Assembly (NCBI RefSeq): GCF_011752525.1
Contig: NZ_VWXI01000012.1
Location: forward strand, 62,001 to 126,000
DNA length: 64,000 bases
Direction: 5' to 3'
Source of the DNA: Pantoea sp. Cy-639
GTDB taxonomy: Bacteria; Pseudomonadota; Gammaproteobacteria; Pseudomonadales; Pseudomonadaceae
The position numbers and the translations under genes are program-made. The notes under the pieces were generated by a model. The model was not told where the DNA came from. It saw only the letters and a list, made by a program, of their open reading frames with translations, and did not search any database. Shown here in pieces: positions 10,801-22,160 of this stretch. The stretch's first letter is position 1. Every line of letters starts with the position of its first letter.

Positions 10801-13158
10801 GTTGGCCGCCCAGAACGCATCGTCCCGCAGGGCCGGCGAGCGTGGGTCCGGCAGCACCGAGTTGAACATCGGGATACGCGGCGCACACGGCTGCAGCTCG
10901 CCAGCGGCGCGTCGAATGTCATCGAGCACCTCGTCGATCTGGGGGCTGTGGAACGCCACATCGGTCGCGACACGACGGACGACGACCTCATCACTGCCCC
11001 ACGCGCCCGCGATACGCTCCAGCGCCGCACCCTCCCCGGACAACACGGTAGAACGGGGGCTGGCAGCAATGGCGGCTACCACCTCCTTCGCGCTACCAAG
11101 GCGCTGCGTCGCCTGTGCGAATGGAAGGTTGACCATCAACATGCCACCGCTGCCGGCCAGTCGCTGGTACAAGCCAGCCCGCCGGCAGGCAAACCGCGCG
11201 GCAGCGTTTTTCTCGAGCGCCCCCGCAACCACCGAGGCGGCGATTTCGCCAATGGAGTAGCCAATCACAGCCGCAGGCTCCAGGCCTTTGCTCTGCCACA
11301 GCGCGGCCAGGGCCACCTGAACCGCAAAGGTCGCAGCCTGGGCGTGCCGCACAGGTTCGAAGTCACCCTGCTCAAGCAGGTCGCGCGCCGTGCACCCCAG
11401 TTCGTCGCGAAACACATCGGCCAGCGCGTCCACCTGCGCGGCAAAGACCGGCTCGGTCTGCAGCAACTCCCGCCCCATGCCTGGCCATTGGGCGCCGTGC
11501 CCGGAAAATACAAACACGACGCCCTTGCCTGCCCCCCGGTTGCATGCGCCGCTGTGCAAGGACTCTGACGGACTCGCCGTCGCCGCACTGTGCAAGGCCT
11601 CGAGCAGCGCCTCGCGCGTCGAGGCCTGCACCACGCTGCGCACCTCCAGGTGATCACGGCGCAACGCCAACGTATGACCGATATCCGCCAGCGATACCTG
11701 TGGGTTGGCTTCCAGCCAGGCCGCCAGACGCGCGGCCGCGCCCTGGACGTTTTCACGGGACTGACCCGACAAGGGAAACAGCAGGCCCGCCCCTGCCGCG
11801 ACCGGTTCGAGGGTTTCACGCTCGGCCGCAGGAGCCGCTTCGAGGATGGCATGGGCGATGGTCCCGCCCACACCAAAGCATGAGACCCCAGCACGCCGAG
11901 GCGTCGCGGTCATCGGCCAGGGCTGGGCAGCGCCCACGACCCGGATTCCCGCTGTCTGCCAGTCGATTTCAGCGGTCAGCGATGAGTACAGGCTTCTGGG
12001 AATCTGCCCATGCCGGATGGCCAGCACGGTCTTGATCAGGCCGACCATGCCTGCCCCGGCCTCCAGGTGGCCAACATTCGGCTTCACCGAGCCGACCAGG
12101 CACTCGCCCCCGGCTTGGCGCCCGGTCCCGAACACCTGCGAAATCGCCGTGAGCTCAGCCTTGTCCCCCAACCGTGTGCCCGTGCCATGGGCTTCCACAT
12201 AGTGCACCGACAATGGATCGACGCCAGCCTGTCGGTAGACCTGCCTGAGCATGTGTGCCTGGGCCTCTCCATTCGGCGCCATCATGCCGGCGGTCCTGCC
12301 GTCCTGATGGACCCCGCAGCCTCGGATCAAGGCCTGGACCGGATCACCGTCGCGCAGTGCGTCGGCATACCGCTTGAGGATCAGCACGCCAGCACCCTCA
12401 CCGCGACCATAGCCGTCCGCCGCCGCATCGAAGGACTTGCACCGACCATCCGCGGCGGTTGCGCCGGCGGCATCCAACGCCACCTGCATGCCCGGGAACG
12501 ACATCACATTGACAGCGCCGATGATCGCAAGCCCGGTAGAGCCATCCCACAGGCTCTGGCAGCCCAGGTGCAGTGCGGTGAGGGCCCCCGCGCACGCGGT
12601 ATCGACAACCAGGCTTGGGCCATGCAAGTCGAGTACGTAGGAAACACGGTTGGCTATGCCGAAGAGCATGCCGCCATTCAGGGCCCAGGGCTCGATATGA
12701 GCGATATCGGAAAACAGCCGATGGCCATAGTCAAACGAGTTTGCCGCCGCGAAAACACCTGTATCGCCCCCTTTCAGGCCAGAGGGCGGTATACCGGCAC
12801 GCTCCAGCGCCTCCCACACCAGTTCCAGGACTATCCGCTGCTGAGGATCGAGGGATTCGGCCTCCCGCGCGGAAACGCCGAAGAAACCTGCATCGAACTT
12901 GTCGACATCGGCCATGTAGCAACCCAGCCGGGTGGCCTTGCGAAGTGCATTCGCCAGCGCCGGGCTGGCCTCCTCGTAAACCTGCCAGCGGTCGGCCGGC
13001 ACTGCGCCGACCGCCGTTCGCCCCTCCTGCAGGAAGTCCCAGAACTGCGCGGGGGACGTCAGATCCGGCGCCAGCCGGCAGCTCATGCCGACAATCGCTA
13101 TGGGGTCGTTGCCTGATGACCTGGGCAGGCGCTCGCTGTCTACGCTGGAATAGCTCAT
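7873..13158 (-). CDS. Iterative type I polyketide synthase, 6-methylsalicylic acid synthase-like (KS-AT-DH/TH-KR-ACP)
   Basis: A 1761-residue single-module PKS, close to the roughly 1750-1780 residues of fungal and bacterial 6-MSA synthases. Domains: KS about 15-440 (VVDTACAGAL with Cys189, EAHGTGT His324, KPNVGHLEAG His364); AT about 545-830 (GYSIGE, Ser635; AFH at 735-737, which points to malonyl-CoA); DH/thioester-hydrolase domain about 905-1180 (HPIAGVEIMP with His940; VLDAVLT with Asp1103); linker; KR about 1395-1640 (TGGLGALG; Ser1543, Tyr1556, Asn1560 intact); ACP about 1675-1750 (GLDSL, Ser1711). There is no ER, TE or C-methyltransferase. WVTHTTA in the DH region and IPPTLIWNHPT in the ACP match what I recall of fungal MSAS. 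The ATG at 13158 follows AAGGGAG. Product prediction (aromatic tetraketide such as 6-MSA) is inference. A stand-alone PPTase must act from elsewhere. Confidence 0.93.
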   Translation of the reverse strand: MSYSSVDSERLPRSSGNDPIAIVGMSCRLAPDLTSPAQFWDFLQEGRTAVGAVPADRWQVYEEASPALANALRKATRLGCYMADVDKFDAGFFGVSAREAESLDPQQRIVLELVWEALERAGIPPSGLKGGDTGVFAAANSFDYGHRLFSDIAHIEPWALNGGMLFGIANRVSYVLDLHGPSLVVDTACAGALTALHLGCQSLWDGSTGLAIIGAVNVMSFPGMQVALDAAGATAADGRCKSFDAAADGYGRGEGAGVLILKRYADALRDGDPVQALIRGCGVHQDGRTAGMMAPNGEAQAHMLRQVYRQAGVDPLSVHYVEAHGTGTRLGDKAELTAISQVFGTGRQAGGECLVGSVKPNVGHLEAGAGMVGLIKTVLAIRHGQIPRSLYSSLTAEIDWQTAGIRVVGAAQPWPMTATPRRAGVSCFGVGGTIAHAILEAAPAAERETLEPVAAGAGLLFPLSGQSRENVQGAAARLAAWLEANPQVSLADIGHTLALRRDHLEVRSVVQASTREALLEALHSAATASPSESLHSGACNRGAGKGVVFVFSGHGAQWPGMGRELLQTEPVFAAQVDALADVFRDELGCTARDLLEQGDFEPVRHAQAATFAVQVALAALWQSKGLEPAAVIGYSIGEIAASVVAGALEKNAAARFACRRAGLYQRLAGSGGMLMVNLPFAQATQRLGSAKEVVAAIAASPRSTVLSGEGAALERIAGAWGSDEVVVRRVATDVAFHSPQIDEVLDDIRRAAGELQPCAPRIPMFNSVLPDPRSPALRDDAFWAANSRCPVLFDQAVSAALEEGFRLFVEVSSKPIVSHAIRETAEACECDDVVVCPTLREGQAQRQSLLDSLARLYSEGAGLNWQSWYGAAGLLDLPTTSWHHQRYWTSAKPSSTASGRGHDASRHTLLGSCRTIRSSPPCEVWQTHLDFESRPYPRQHPIAGVEIMPAAVLLHSFLQARASAAGMPGLRDVILRTPIAVEGERELQIVCQGKDIRLASRLLEALPDESNEADLAWVTHTTATLEWRAPEEAMYPDPARWIANCEQTLEWSMVEPVYRRRGIADYGFRWRIQALRRGQGTLVASGCVDTCAEQRNSWAVVLDAVLTMMPLLLPDDDELRMPARLGELRVSGPAPDSFTVLASVAVPEQVPVMDVLILNETGLLVGRLEGLVFATIDRKDGLAPVPGRTVFVEAWEPWTQGEDAQAQATEVFLLGAGEAQAGRLMAGFVGAGMRCRILDDLAELESNGRPGVVLMLGEAPGDGETVEQNVERNAWRLLTATQQVAARRTREPAIRLGCITFGVRQLRTSSALGQSGLWGMARIIAGEQPDLWAGLIDMDPQALDEPATYGHLAKALGQGREDVLSVAAEGIHALRLQALETAPSSTESRQICRADATYLVTGGLGALGLETARYLVSQGARRLLLASRNGLPARSEWASQTCPQLRSVIERVRALERQGVTVVPLALDVVDEPGMRRALEQALQSLPAIRGVVHAAGQFAGGLVESLQRQTLRTVLQAKVDGTLALARALDHAPLDFFVLYSSSGQFARLSGQAGYASANAFMDAFARHRRSLGHNTLSLGWMAWDRLGMSRGIDTTLLEARAHGLEGISVPAALMSWQLAQQAEVPYAAVFSAARKEAVDTPLPVLRHVFAAEQPGACEAAAQTPWAMVPQAQLLPWLIDDIQAQVAAELRCAQADIGPRRSLVEKGLDSLISVALRIRLKKRYRIDIPPTLIWNHPTIEAIAKYVRGQLLSVDEPVQPT

Positions 13159-13184
13159 CCGCTTCACTCCCTTGAAGTAAACCC

Positions 13185-13205
13185 GCCAGCCCGCGACAGG
13201 CTGGC
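13185..13205 (-). promoter_or_regulatory. Stem-loop immediately upstream of the PKS ribosome-binding site
   Basis: A perfect 7-bp GC-rich stem (GCCAGCC/GGCTGGC) with a 7-nt loop lies about 14 nt upstream of the AAGGGAG ribosome-binding site of the PKS. The 262-bp gap between glgB and the PKS also has an AT-rich patch around 13295-13315 that could hold a promoter, but I could not fix convincing -35/-10 boxes. Regulatory function is inferred from position only. Confidence 0.35.
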
Positions 13206-13420
13206 TTCGCGCGCCATCCCGATCCGGAGGCGCTTTCCAGTGAATGAGAACGGTAGACATAAAGTCGTGCAGGCGACCGGCAGAAACGACGGTTACCTAT
13301 ATTGATTTGAAGTAATCCTGTCCCTGGTGAAAGCGTTGCCATCTATCGCTGGGCGGTCCCGGGCAGACGCGCAGGGCACATTCATGCCCAGCGCACGCCA
13401 CCCTGCGCACAAGCACCTGC

Positions 13421-15631
13421 TCAACCCGGCTGCATCACCAGCACCCCCAACGGCGGCAGGTTCAGCACCAGCGACAGCGGCTGCCCGTGGCTGGCGATCT
13501 CCTCGGCCTGCACCGCTCCGAGATTGCCCACGTTCGACCCGGCATACAGCTGCGCATCGCTGTTGAGCAACTCCCGCCACTGGCCGGCGAAAGGCACGCC
13601 GATCCGGTAGTCCTGGCGTGGCACCGGAGTGAAATTGGCCACCACCAGCAGCGGCTCGCCCTGGCTGCTCCAACGCAGCCAGGCATACACGCTGTTGTGC
13701 GCGTCGTCGCCGATCAGCCACTGGAAACCCTGGGGCTGGCAATCCTGCTCATGCAGCGCCGGCAGCGTGCGGTACAGGCGGTTAAGGTCGGCCACCAGCT
13801 TCTGCACCCCCTGGTGCTCGGGATATTGCAGCAGGTACCAGTCCAGTTGCTGGTCGTGGTTCCACTCGCGCCACTGGCCGAACTCGCAGCCCATGAACAG
13901 CAGCTTCTTGCCCGGGTGGGTCCACATGAAGGCCAGGTAGGCCCGCAGGTTGGCGAACTTCTGCCAGCGGTCGCCAGGCATCTTGTCGATCAGCGAATGC
14001 TTGCCGTGCACTACCTCGTCATGGGAGATCGGCAGGATGAAGTGCTCGGAATACGCATAGATCAGCCCGAAGCTCATCTCGTTGTGGTGATAGGTGCGGT
14101 GGATCGGGTCGTTCTGGATGTAGTGCAGGGTGTCGTGCATCCAGCCCATGTTCCATTTGTAGGCAAAGCCCAGCCCACCTTGCTGTACCGGCTGGCTGAC
14201 CCCGGGCCAGGCCGTGGACTCCTCGGCGATGATCAGTGTGCCCGGCGCTTCCTGGGCGGCGACGCTGTTGAGCTGGCGGATGAAGTCGATGGCCTCGAGG
14301 TTCTCACGCCCTCCATGGCGGTTGGGCACCCACTCGCCGGCCTTGCGCGAGTAGTCGCGGTAGAGCATCGAGGCCACCGCATCGACACGCAGGCCGTCGA
14401 TGTGGAAGTGCTTGAGCCAGTGCAGCGCCGAAGCCAGCATGAAGCCGCGCACCTCGTTGCGCCCGAGGTTGTAGATCAGCGTGTTCCAGTCCTGGTGGAA
14501 GCCTTCCAGCGGATTGTCGTACTCGTACAACGCCGTGCCGTCGAAACGCGCCAGGCCATGCTCGTCGGTGGGGAAATGCGCCGGTACCCAGTCGAGGATC
14601 ACGCCAATGCCACCCTGGTGGCAGGCATCGACGAAGTGGGCGAAGTCCTCGGCGCTGCCATAGCGCGAGGTCGGCGCGAACAGCGACAGCGGCTGGTAGC
14701 CCCAGGAGCCGCCGAACGGGTGTTCCATGACCGGCATCAGCTCGATATGGCTGAAGCCCAGCTCCTGCACGTAGGGCACCAGGCGCTCGGCCAGTTCGCG
14801 CCAGTTGTAGAACCGCGCCACCTCGCCGGCATCGTCCAGCTCGCAGCGCCAGGAGCCGGCGTGCAGCTCGTAGACCGACAGCGGCGCGCTGTAGGCATGG
14901 CGCTGGGCGCGCTGGGCCATCCAGTCGTGGTCATGCCAGCTGTGAGCCAATGGCCCGGCCACTTTCGACGCGGTGCTCGGCGGCAGTTCGGTGGCGCGGG
15001 CCAGCGGGTCGGCCTTGAGCGGCAATACGCCGTCGTGGCCCAGCACTTCGAACTTGTAGGCCTCGCCCACGCCGAGCCGCGGCACGAACAGCTCCCAGAC
15101 CCCGGCGCCATGGCGCAGGCGCATCGGGTGGCGTCGACCGTCCCAGTTGTTGAAGTCACCGACCACCGATACGCGCCGGGCATTGGGTGCCCACACCGAG
15201 AAGCACACGCCGCCGACCCCGTCGACCTCGATCGGTTGCGCACCGAAGCGCCCGGACAGGTCACGGTGGTTGCCCTCGGCGAACAGGTACATGTCCATCT
15301 CGCCCAACTGCGGGCCGAAGCTGTATGGGTCCTCGGTGACCTGCTGGCCGCCGGCCCAGTCGATCTGTAGCTGGTATGGCTGGGCCTCGGCCAGCTGCGC
15401 GGTGAACAGCCCGGGCAGGCTGGCCTGCTGCATCTGGGCGAGGATGCGTCCGTCGTGACGCGCCAGCACCCGCGCGTTCAGGGCGTTGGGCAGGAAGGCG
15501 CGGATAGTCTGGCCGCCCACACCATCAGGATGCGGGCCGAGCACGGCGAACGGATCAGCGTGCTCGGCGCGGGCCAGGGCATCCAGGTCCCGTTGCCGAA
15601 GGCCACCGGTGTCACGCGTGGTTGCATTCAT
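13421..15631 (-). CDS. glgB: 1,4-alpha-glucan branching enzyme GlgB
   Basis: Introduces alpha-1,6 branches into the linear glucan made by GlgE or GlgA. The 736-residue protein has two N-terminal CBM48/E-set modules (residues about 20-220, e.g. [20 protein letters not shown]) and a GH13 core. Catalytic segments are [22 protein letters not shown] (nucleophile), [15 protein letters not shown] (acid) and [11 protein letters not shown] (transition-state Asp). The ATG at 15631 follows AAGGAAC. It is third in the leftward glgE-treS-glgB run, 57 bp after treS. The accessory PKS-methyltransferase cassette begins 262 bp beyond its stop, where glgX would normally be the direct convergent neighbour. Confidence 0.96.
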   Translation of the reverse strand: MNATTRDTGGLRQRDLDALARAEHADPFAVLGPHPDGVGGQTIRAFLPNALNARVLARHDGRILAQMQQASLPGLFTAQLAEAQPYQLQIDWAGGQQVTEDPYSFGPQLGEMDMYLFAEGNHRDLSGRFGAQPIEVDGVGGVCFSVWAPNARRVSVVGDFNNWDGRRHPMRLRHGAGVWELFVPRLGVGEAYKFEVLGHDGVLPLKADPLARATELPPSTASKVAGPLAHSWHDHDWMAQRAQRHAYSAPLSVYELHAGSWRCELDDAGEVARFYNWRELAERLVPYVQELGFSHIELMPVMEHPFGGSWGYQPLSLFAPTSRYGSAEDFAHFVDACHQGGIGVILDWVPAHFPTDEHGLARFDGTALYEYDNPLEGFHQDWNTLIYNLGRNEVRGFMLASALHWLKHFHIDGLRVDAVASMLYRDYSRKAGEWVPNRHGGRENLEAIDFIRQLNSVAAQEAPGTLIIAEESTAWPGVSQPVQQGGLGFAYKWNMGWMHDTLHYIQNDPIHRTYHHNEMSFGLIYAYSEHFILPISHDEVVHGKHSLIDKMPGDRWQKFANLRAYLAFMWTHPGKKLLFMGCEFGQWREWNHDQQLDWYLLQYPEHQGVQKLVADLNRLYRTLPALHEQDCQPQGFQWLIGDDAHNSVYAWLRWSSQGEPLLVVANFTPVPRQDYRIGVPFAGQWRELLNSDAQLYAGSNVGNLGAVQAEEIASHGQPLSLVLNLPPLGVLVMQPG

Positions 15632-15688
15632 CGCTCAGTTCCTTTGCAAGTGTTCAAGTGATTGCGTGGGCTGGCCCCGCGAGATGCA

Positions 15689-19000
<3,312 letters not shown>

Positions 19001-19039
19001 GGGTGACTCCTTTCTGTCCTCGGTTACGCGCGATCCCCT

Positions 19040-19152
19040 GTAGGAGCGAGCGCAGCTCGCGATGGGCTGCAAGGCAGCCCCGGCAATAGTGGCTGCGAAG
19101 CTGAAAACCTGGGGCCGCTGCGCACCCCATCGCGAGCTACGCTCGCTCCTAC
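19040..19152. repeat. Inverted REP pair (BIME) between glgE and treS
   Basis: Two 27-bp arms (19040-19066 and 19126-19152) are inverted copies of each other with one mismatch. Each arm begins GTAGGAGCGAGCG and is itself internally palindromic. The arms surround 59 bp. This REP subtype differs from the 'gcgggctggccccgcg' type found elsewhere in the window. It occupies most of the glgE-treS gap and could stabilise the upstream glgE transcript. Confidence 0.8.
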
Positions 19153-19174
19153 CAGAGGTAATAACGTGCTGCCG

Positions 19175-21193
19175 TTAACGGGCCTTTTCGATGCGCCAGA
19201 TGCCGAACGGCTGGTGCCAGGGCTCGATGCGCATCCATTGGGTCTTGCCATGCCAGGTCCAGCGGTGGCCGTTCATCAGGTCCTCGCCCTGGGTATCGGC
19301 GTTGTCGTCCAGCCCCAGCTCCCACAGCGGCAGCTCGAAATGCGCCTCCTGGGCGTTGTACGGATCGAGGCTGATGGCCACCAGGATGAAGTTGTCGCGC
19401 TCGGGCGTGCGCTTGGCGAAGTACAGGATCTGGTCGTTCCAGCAGTTGAAGAACGCCACCCCCAGGTGCGTCTGCAAGGCGCGGTTGTGCCGGCGAATGC
19501 GGTTGAGCTGGGCGATCTCGGCGACGATGTTGCCGGGCTGGGTGTAGTCCCTGGGGCGGATCTGGTACTTCTCCGAATCGAGGTACTCCTCCTTGCCCGG
19601 CAACGGCGTGCCCTCGCACAGCTCGAAGCCTGAGTACATGCCCCACACTCCCGAGCCCATGGTCGCCAGGGCGGCGCGGATAAGAAAGCCGGCCCGCCCG
19701 GAGGTCTGCAGGAAATACGGGTTGATGTCCGGCGTGTTGACGAAGAAGTTCGGTCGATAGCACTGGCTCCACGGCGGCTGCTCGAGCTGCTCGAAATACT
19801 CGCGCAGCTCCTGCTTGCTGTTACGCCAGGTGAAGTAGGTGTAGCTCTGCGCAAAGCCGACCTTGCCCAGGCGTGCCATCATCGCCGGGCGGGTGAAGGC
19901 CTCGGCGAGGAAGAGCACCTCGGGGTGGCGGCTGCGCACATTGGCGATCAGCCATTGCCAGAACGGCAGCGGCTTGGTGTGCGGGTTGTCGACGCGAAAG
20001 GTCTTCACGCCCTCGGCGACCCAGCCGAGCACCACGTCGCGCAGCGCCAGCCACAGGCTCGGCACCGCCTCGGGAGCGTAGAAATCGACGTTGACGATGT
20101 CCTGGTATTTCTTCGGCGGGTTCTCGGCGTAGCGGATGCTGCCGTCGGGTCGCCAGCTGAACCAGCCGGGATGTTGCTTGAGCCAGGGGTGATCCTGGGA
20201 ACACTGGATGGCGAAGTCCAGGGCGATCTCCAGGCCCTGCTCGGCGGCGGCGCTGACCAGTCGACGGAAGTCGTCGCGCGTGCCCAGCTGCGGGTGAATG
20301 GCCTCGTGGCCGCCCTCGGCGCTACCGATGGCATAGGGGCTGCCAGGATCGCCCGGTTCAGCCTTGAGGGCGTTGTTGCGGCCCTTGCGGTGCTGCATGC
20401 CGATGGGGTGGATGGGTGGGAAATACAACACGTCGAAGCCCATGTCGCGGATCATCGGCAGGCGTTGCTGCACATCGTTGAACGTGCCATGGCGCTCGGG
20501 GTCGTCGGTGACCGAGCGCGGGAACAGCTCGTACCAGCTGGCGAACTGCGCGGCCTCGCGGTCGACGTCCAGGGCAAGCTCGGGGCTACGGGTCAGGTAG
20601 CTGCGGTGCTCGGCTTCGAGCATCAGTTGCGCGACGTCGTGATGCAGCAGCAAGGCGACCTGCTCGTCCGCCGGCAGGGCCGGGAGACGTTGCTGCAATT
20701 GCCCAAGCTGCTCGCGCAACAAGCCATCGCTGCGCTCGATGCCCTTGCCCAGCAGCAAGCGGCCCTCCTCCAGCTCCAGATGCACGTCCACGCCAGCGGC
20801 GTACTTCTTCTCCAGGTCGTGGCAGAAGGTGGCCCAAGGGTCGATCCAGGCCTCGATGCTGAACAGGTGCAGGCCCAGCTCACTGGGGGTGAAAGCCGCC
20901 TGCCACAGGTCGTTGCCCGGCGACTGCATGGCCACGCAGTGCCAGCGCCGGCTGTGGGCCTGGCGCCAATGCAGGGTCACGGCCAGGCGGTCGTGGCCAT
21001 CGCAATACACCTTGGCGCCCACCTCGACCTTGTGCCCGCGCACCGCCTTGGCCGCGAAGGTGCCACCGTCGAGCACCGGGCTGATATCCTCAATCACGAT
21101 GCGCGGCGCCAGCAAGGCCTGGGACAGGCTGATGGCCTGGTCCGGATGATCACCGGCCATGGGCACGCTTTCGAACGGCTCGTTACCTGACAT
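19175..21193 (-). CDS. glgE: Alpha-1,4-glucan:maltose-1-phosphate maltosyltransferase GlgE
   Basis: Elongates alpha-1,4-glucan using maltose-1-phosphate made by TreS-Mak. The 672-residue protein has an N-terminal domain (about 25-130: PRIVIEDISPVLDGG, VTLHWRQAHSRRW) followed by GH13_3. Visible catalytic regions are FPPIHPIG, FRVDNPHTKPLPFW (nucleophile Asp), FLAEAFTRPAMM (acid Glu) and the region NFFVNTPDINP. The ATG at 21193 follows ACGGAGTG; an in-frame start at 21238 is less well placed. It is first in the leftward glgE-treS-glgB run. Confidence 0.96.
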   Translation of the reverse strand: MSGNEPFESVPMAGDHPDQAISLSQALLAPRIVIEDISPVLDGGTFAAKAVRGHKVEVGAKVYCDGHDRLAVTLHWRQAHSRRWHCVAMQSPGNDLWQAAFTPSELGLHLFSIEAWIDPWATFCHDLEKKYAAGVDVHLELEEGRLLLGKGIERSDGLLREQLGQLQQRLPALPADEQVALLLHHDVAQLMLEAEHRSYLTRSPELALDVDREAAQFASWYELFPRSVTDDPERHGTFNDVQQRLPMIRDMGFDVLYFPPIHPIGMQHRKGRNNALKAEPGDPGSPYAIGSAEGGHEAIHPQLGTRDDFRRLVSAAAEQGLEIALDFAIQCSQDHPWLKQHPGWFSWRPDGSIRYAENPPKKYQDIVNVDFYAPEAVPSLWLALRDVVLGWVAEGVKTFRVDNPHTKPLPFWQWLIANVRSRHPEVLFLAEAFTRPAMMARLGKVGFAQSYTYFTWRNSKQELREYFEQLEQPPWSQCYRPNFFVNTPDINPYFLQTSGRAGFLIRAALATMGSGVWGMYSGFELCEGTPLPGKEEYLDSEKYQIRPRDYTQPGNIVAEIAQLNRIRRHNRALQTHLGVAFFNCWNDQILYFAKRTPERDNFILVAISLDPYNAQEAHFELPLWELGLDDNADTQGEDLMNGHRWTWHGKTQWMRIEPWHQPFGIWRIEKAR

Positions 21194-21331
21194 CGCACTC
21201 ACTCCGTGGGGATGGTGGCGGTAAGGGTTCAGAGCCATGGCGGCGGGCGGGGTTCAAAAAAAATGAGCGAACGGCGCAGGCCAGGGTCGAAGCCTGCAGC
21301 ACCGCTTCATTCATCCCGCGAGGTCAGGCCC

Positions 21332-21484
21332 ATGAACATTCCCATTCCACCGGAGACACCCGACCCGAACATCGACGATCCGGCCTTGCCGCCACCGCAG
21401 CCCGAAGAGGAGCCGGACGAGCGGCCGAGCGTACCGCCCACGGTGGGCGATCCGCCGAGCGAGGAACCACCGGTGAAAGCTTGA
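21332..21484 (+). CDS. Small acidic proline-rich protein (50 aa), function unknown
   Basis: The predicted 50-residue product begins MNIPIPPETPDPN and is rich in Pro, Glu and Asp, with PPP and EEPP runs and no Cys or Trp. It is probably disordered. AGGTCAGG lies just before the ATG. It is divergent from glgE. Similar short Pro/Glu-rich ORFs occur near Pseudomonas glycogen genes as I recall, but I assign no function. Coding status is moderate because of its length. Confidence 0.5.
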   Translation: MNIPIPPETPDPNIDDPALPPPQPEEEPDERPSVPPTVGDPPSEEPPVKA

Positions 21485-21517
21485 GAATAGCCAAGGCTCA
21501 GGATTCGACAGGCTCTG

Positions 21518-21540
21518 CCACAGGGCAAGCCCGCTCCCGC
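21518..21540. repeat. Single REP copy
   Basis: CAGGGCAAGCCCGCTCCCGC is a single, unpaired REP of the P. putida type. The rest of the gap from 21485 to 21743 shows no gene or clear promoter. Confidence 0.5.
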
Positions 21541-21743
21541 CCCATCCTGCACGACCCGCAGGCGCCAGCCTTGCTGGCGAAGCAGACAACTCGGTAACGG
21601 CCACCGGCTACGCCGCTGCGTCCCGGCAAACCAACGCCGACCAAGCACAAAACCAGGTCAGAGGCACCTGACAGTTCTACCAGTAGCCGCTCCCGACCAA
21701 CCGGCGTACAGAGAACACTTCCACCTCTGATGACCCGTTCCGC

Positions 21744-22160
21744 ATGCACGCGCACCTCGACATCGCCCTCCACCTGCAAGGGCTCCTCGCCAACTTCCTC
21801 GAACAGAGCCTGCACCGGATCCGCCCGGACATCGCCCTGGACGAGCTGGGTGCCGACAGCTTCGACGTGTTCGAGCTGCAAGCCCTTATCGAAGAGTCGT
21901 TCGAGATTCGCATCGACGAGCAGATCCACACCTACATGACCTTCGCCGAGCTGGTCGACCTGGTGCATCGCACGCTGTTGCCGAAATCATCCTTGCTCAC
22001 CCCCCCTGACAGTCCTGCCAGTGGCAACGGCAACGTCCGCCCCGACCATGCCCACATCCGCCTCGATGAGCACCACGCCAATGGCCGGTTTCCACTCCCT
22101 GGCACAGTGCCTGGAACAGATCATCCAGCACTCATTCCCGGGCGATCTCCTCGATGCTGA
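21744..22160 (+). CDS. Stand-alone acyl carrier protein-like protein
   Basis: Residues 5-80 look like a phosphopantetheine-binding ACP: helix I (LQGLLANFLEQSL), the attachment motif LGADSFDVFELQ with Ser39, and helices II-III (EESFEIRIDEQIHTYMTFAELVDLV). The last 55 or so residues are unlike any ACP and may be a poorly conserved tail. The 3' end overlaps the stop of the convergent acyl-CoA synthetase by 29 bp. No ketosynthase or transferase is adjacent, so its acyl cargo is unknown. Cooperation with the neighbouring AMP-binding enzyme is possible but only inferred from position. The ribosome-binding site is weak. Confidence 0.7.
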   Translation: MHAHLDIALHLQGLLANFLEQSLHRIRPDIALDELGADSFDVFELQALIEESFEIRIDEQIHTYMTFAELVDLVHRTLLPKSSLLTPPDSPASGNGNVRPDHAHIRLDEHHANGRFPLPGTVPGTDHPALIPGRSPRC

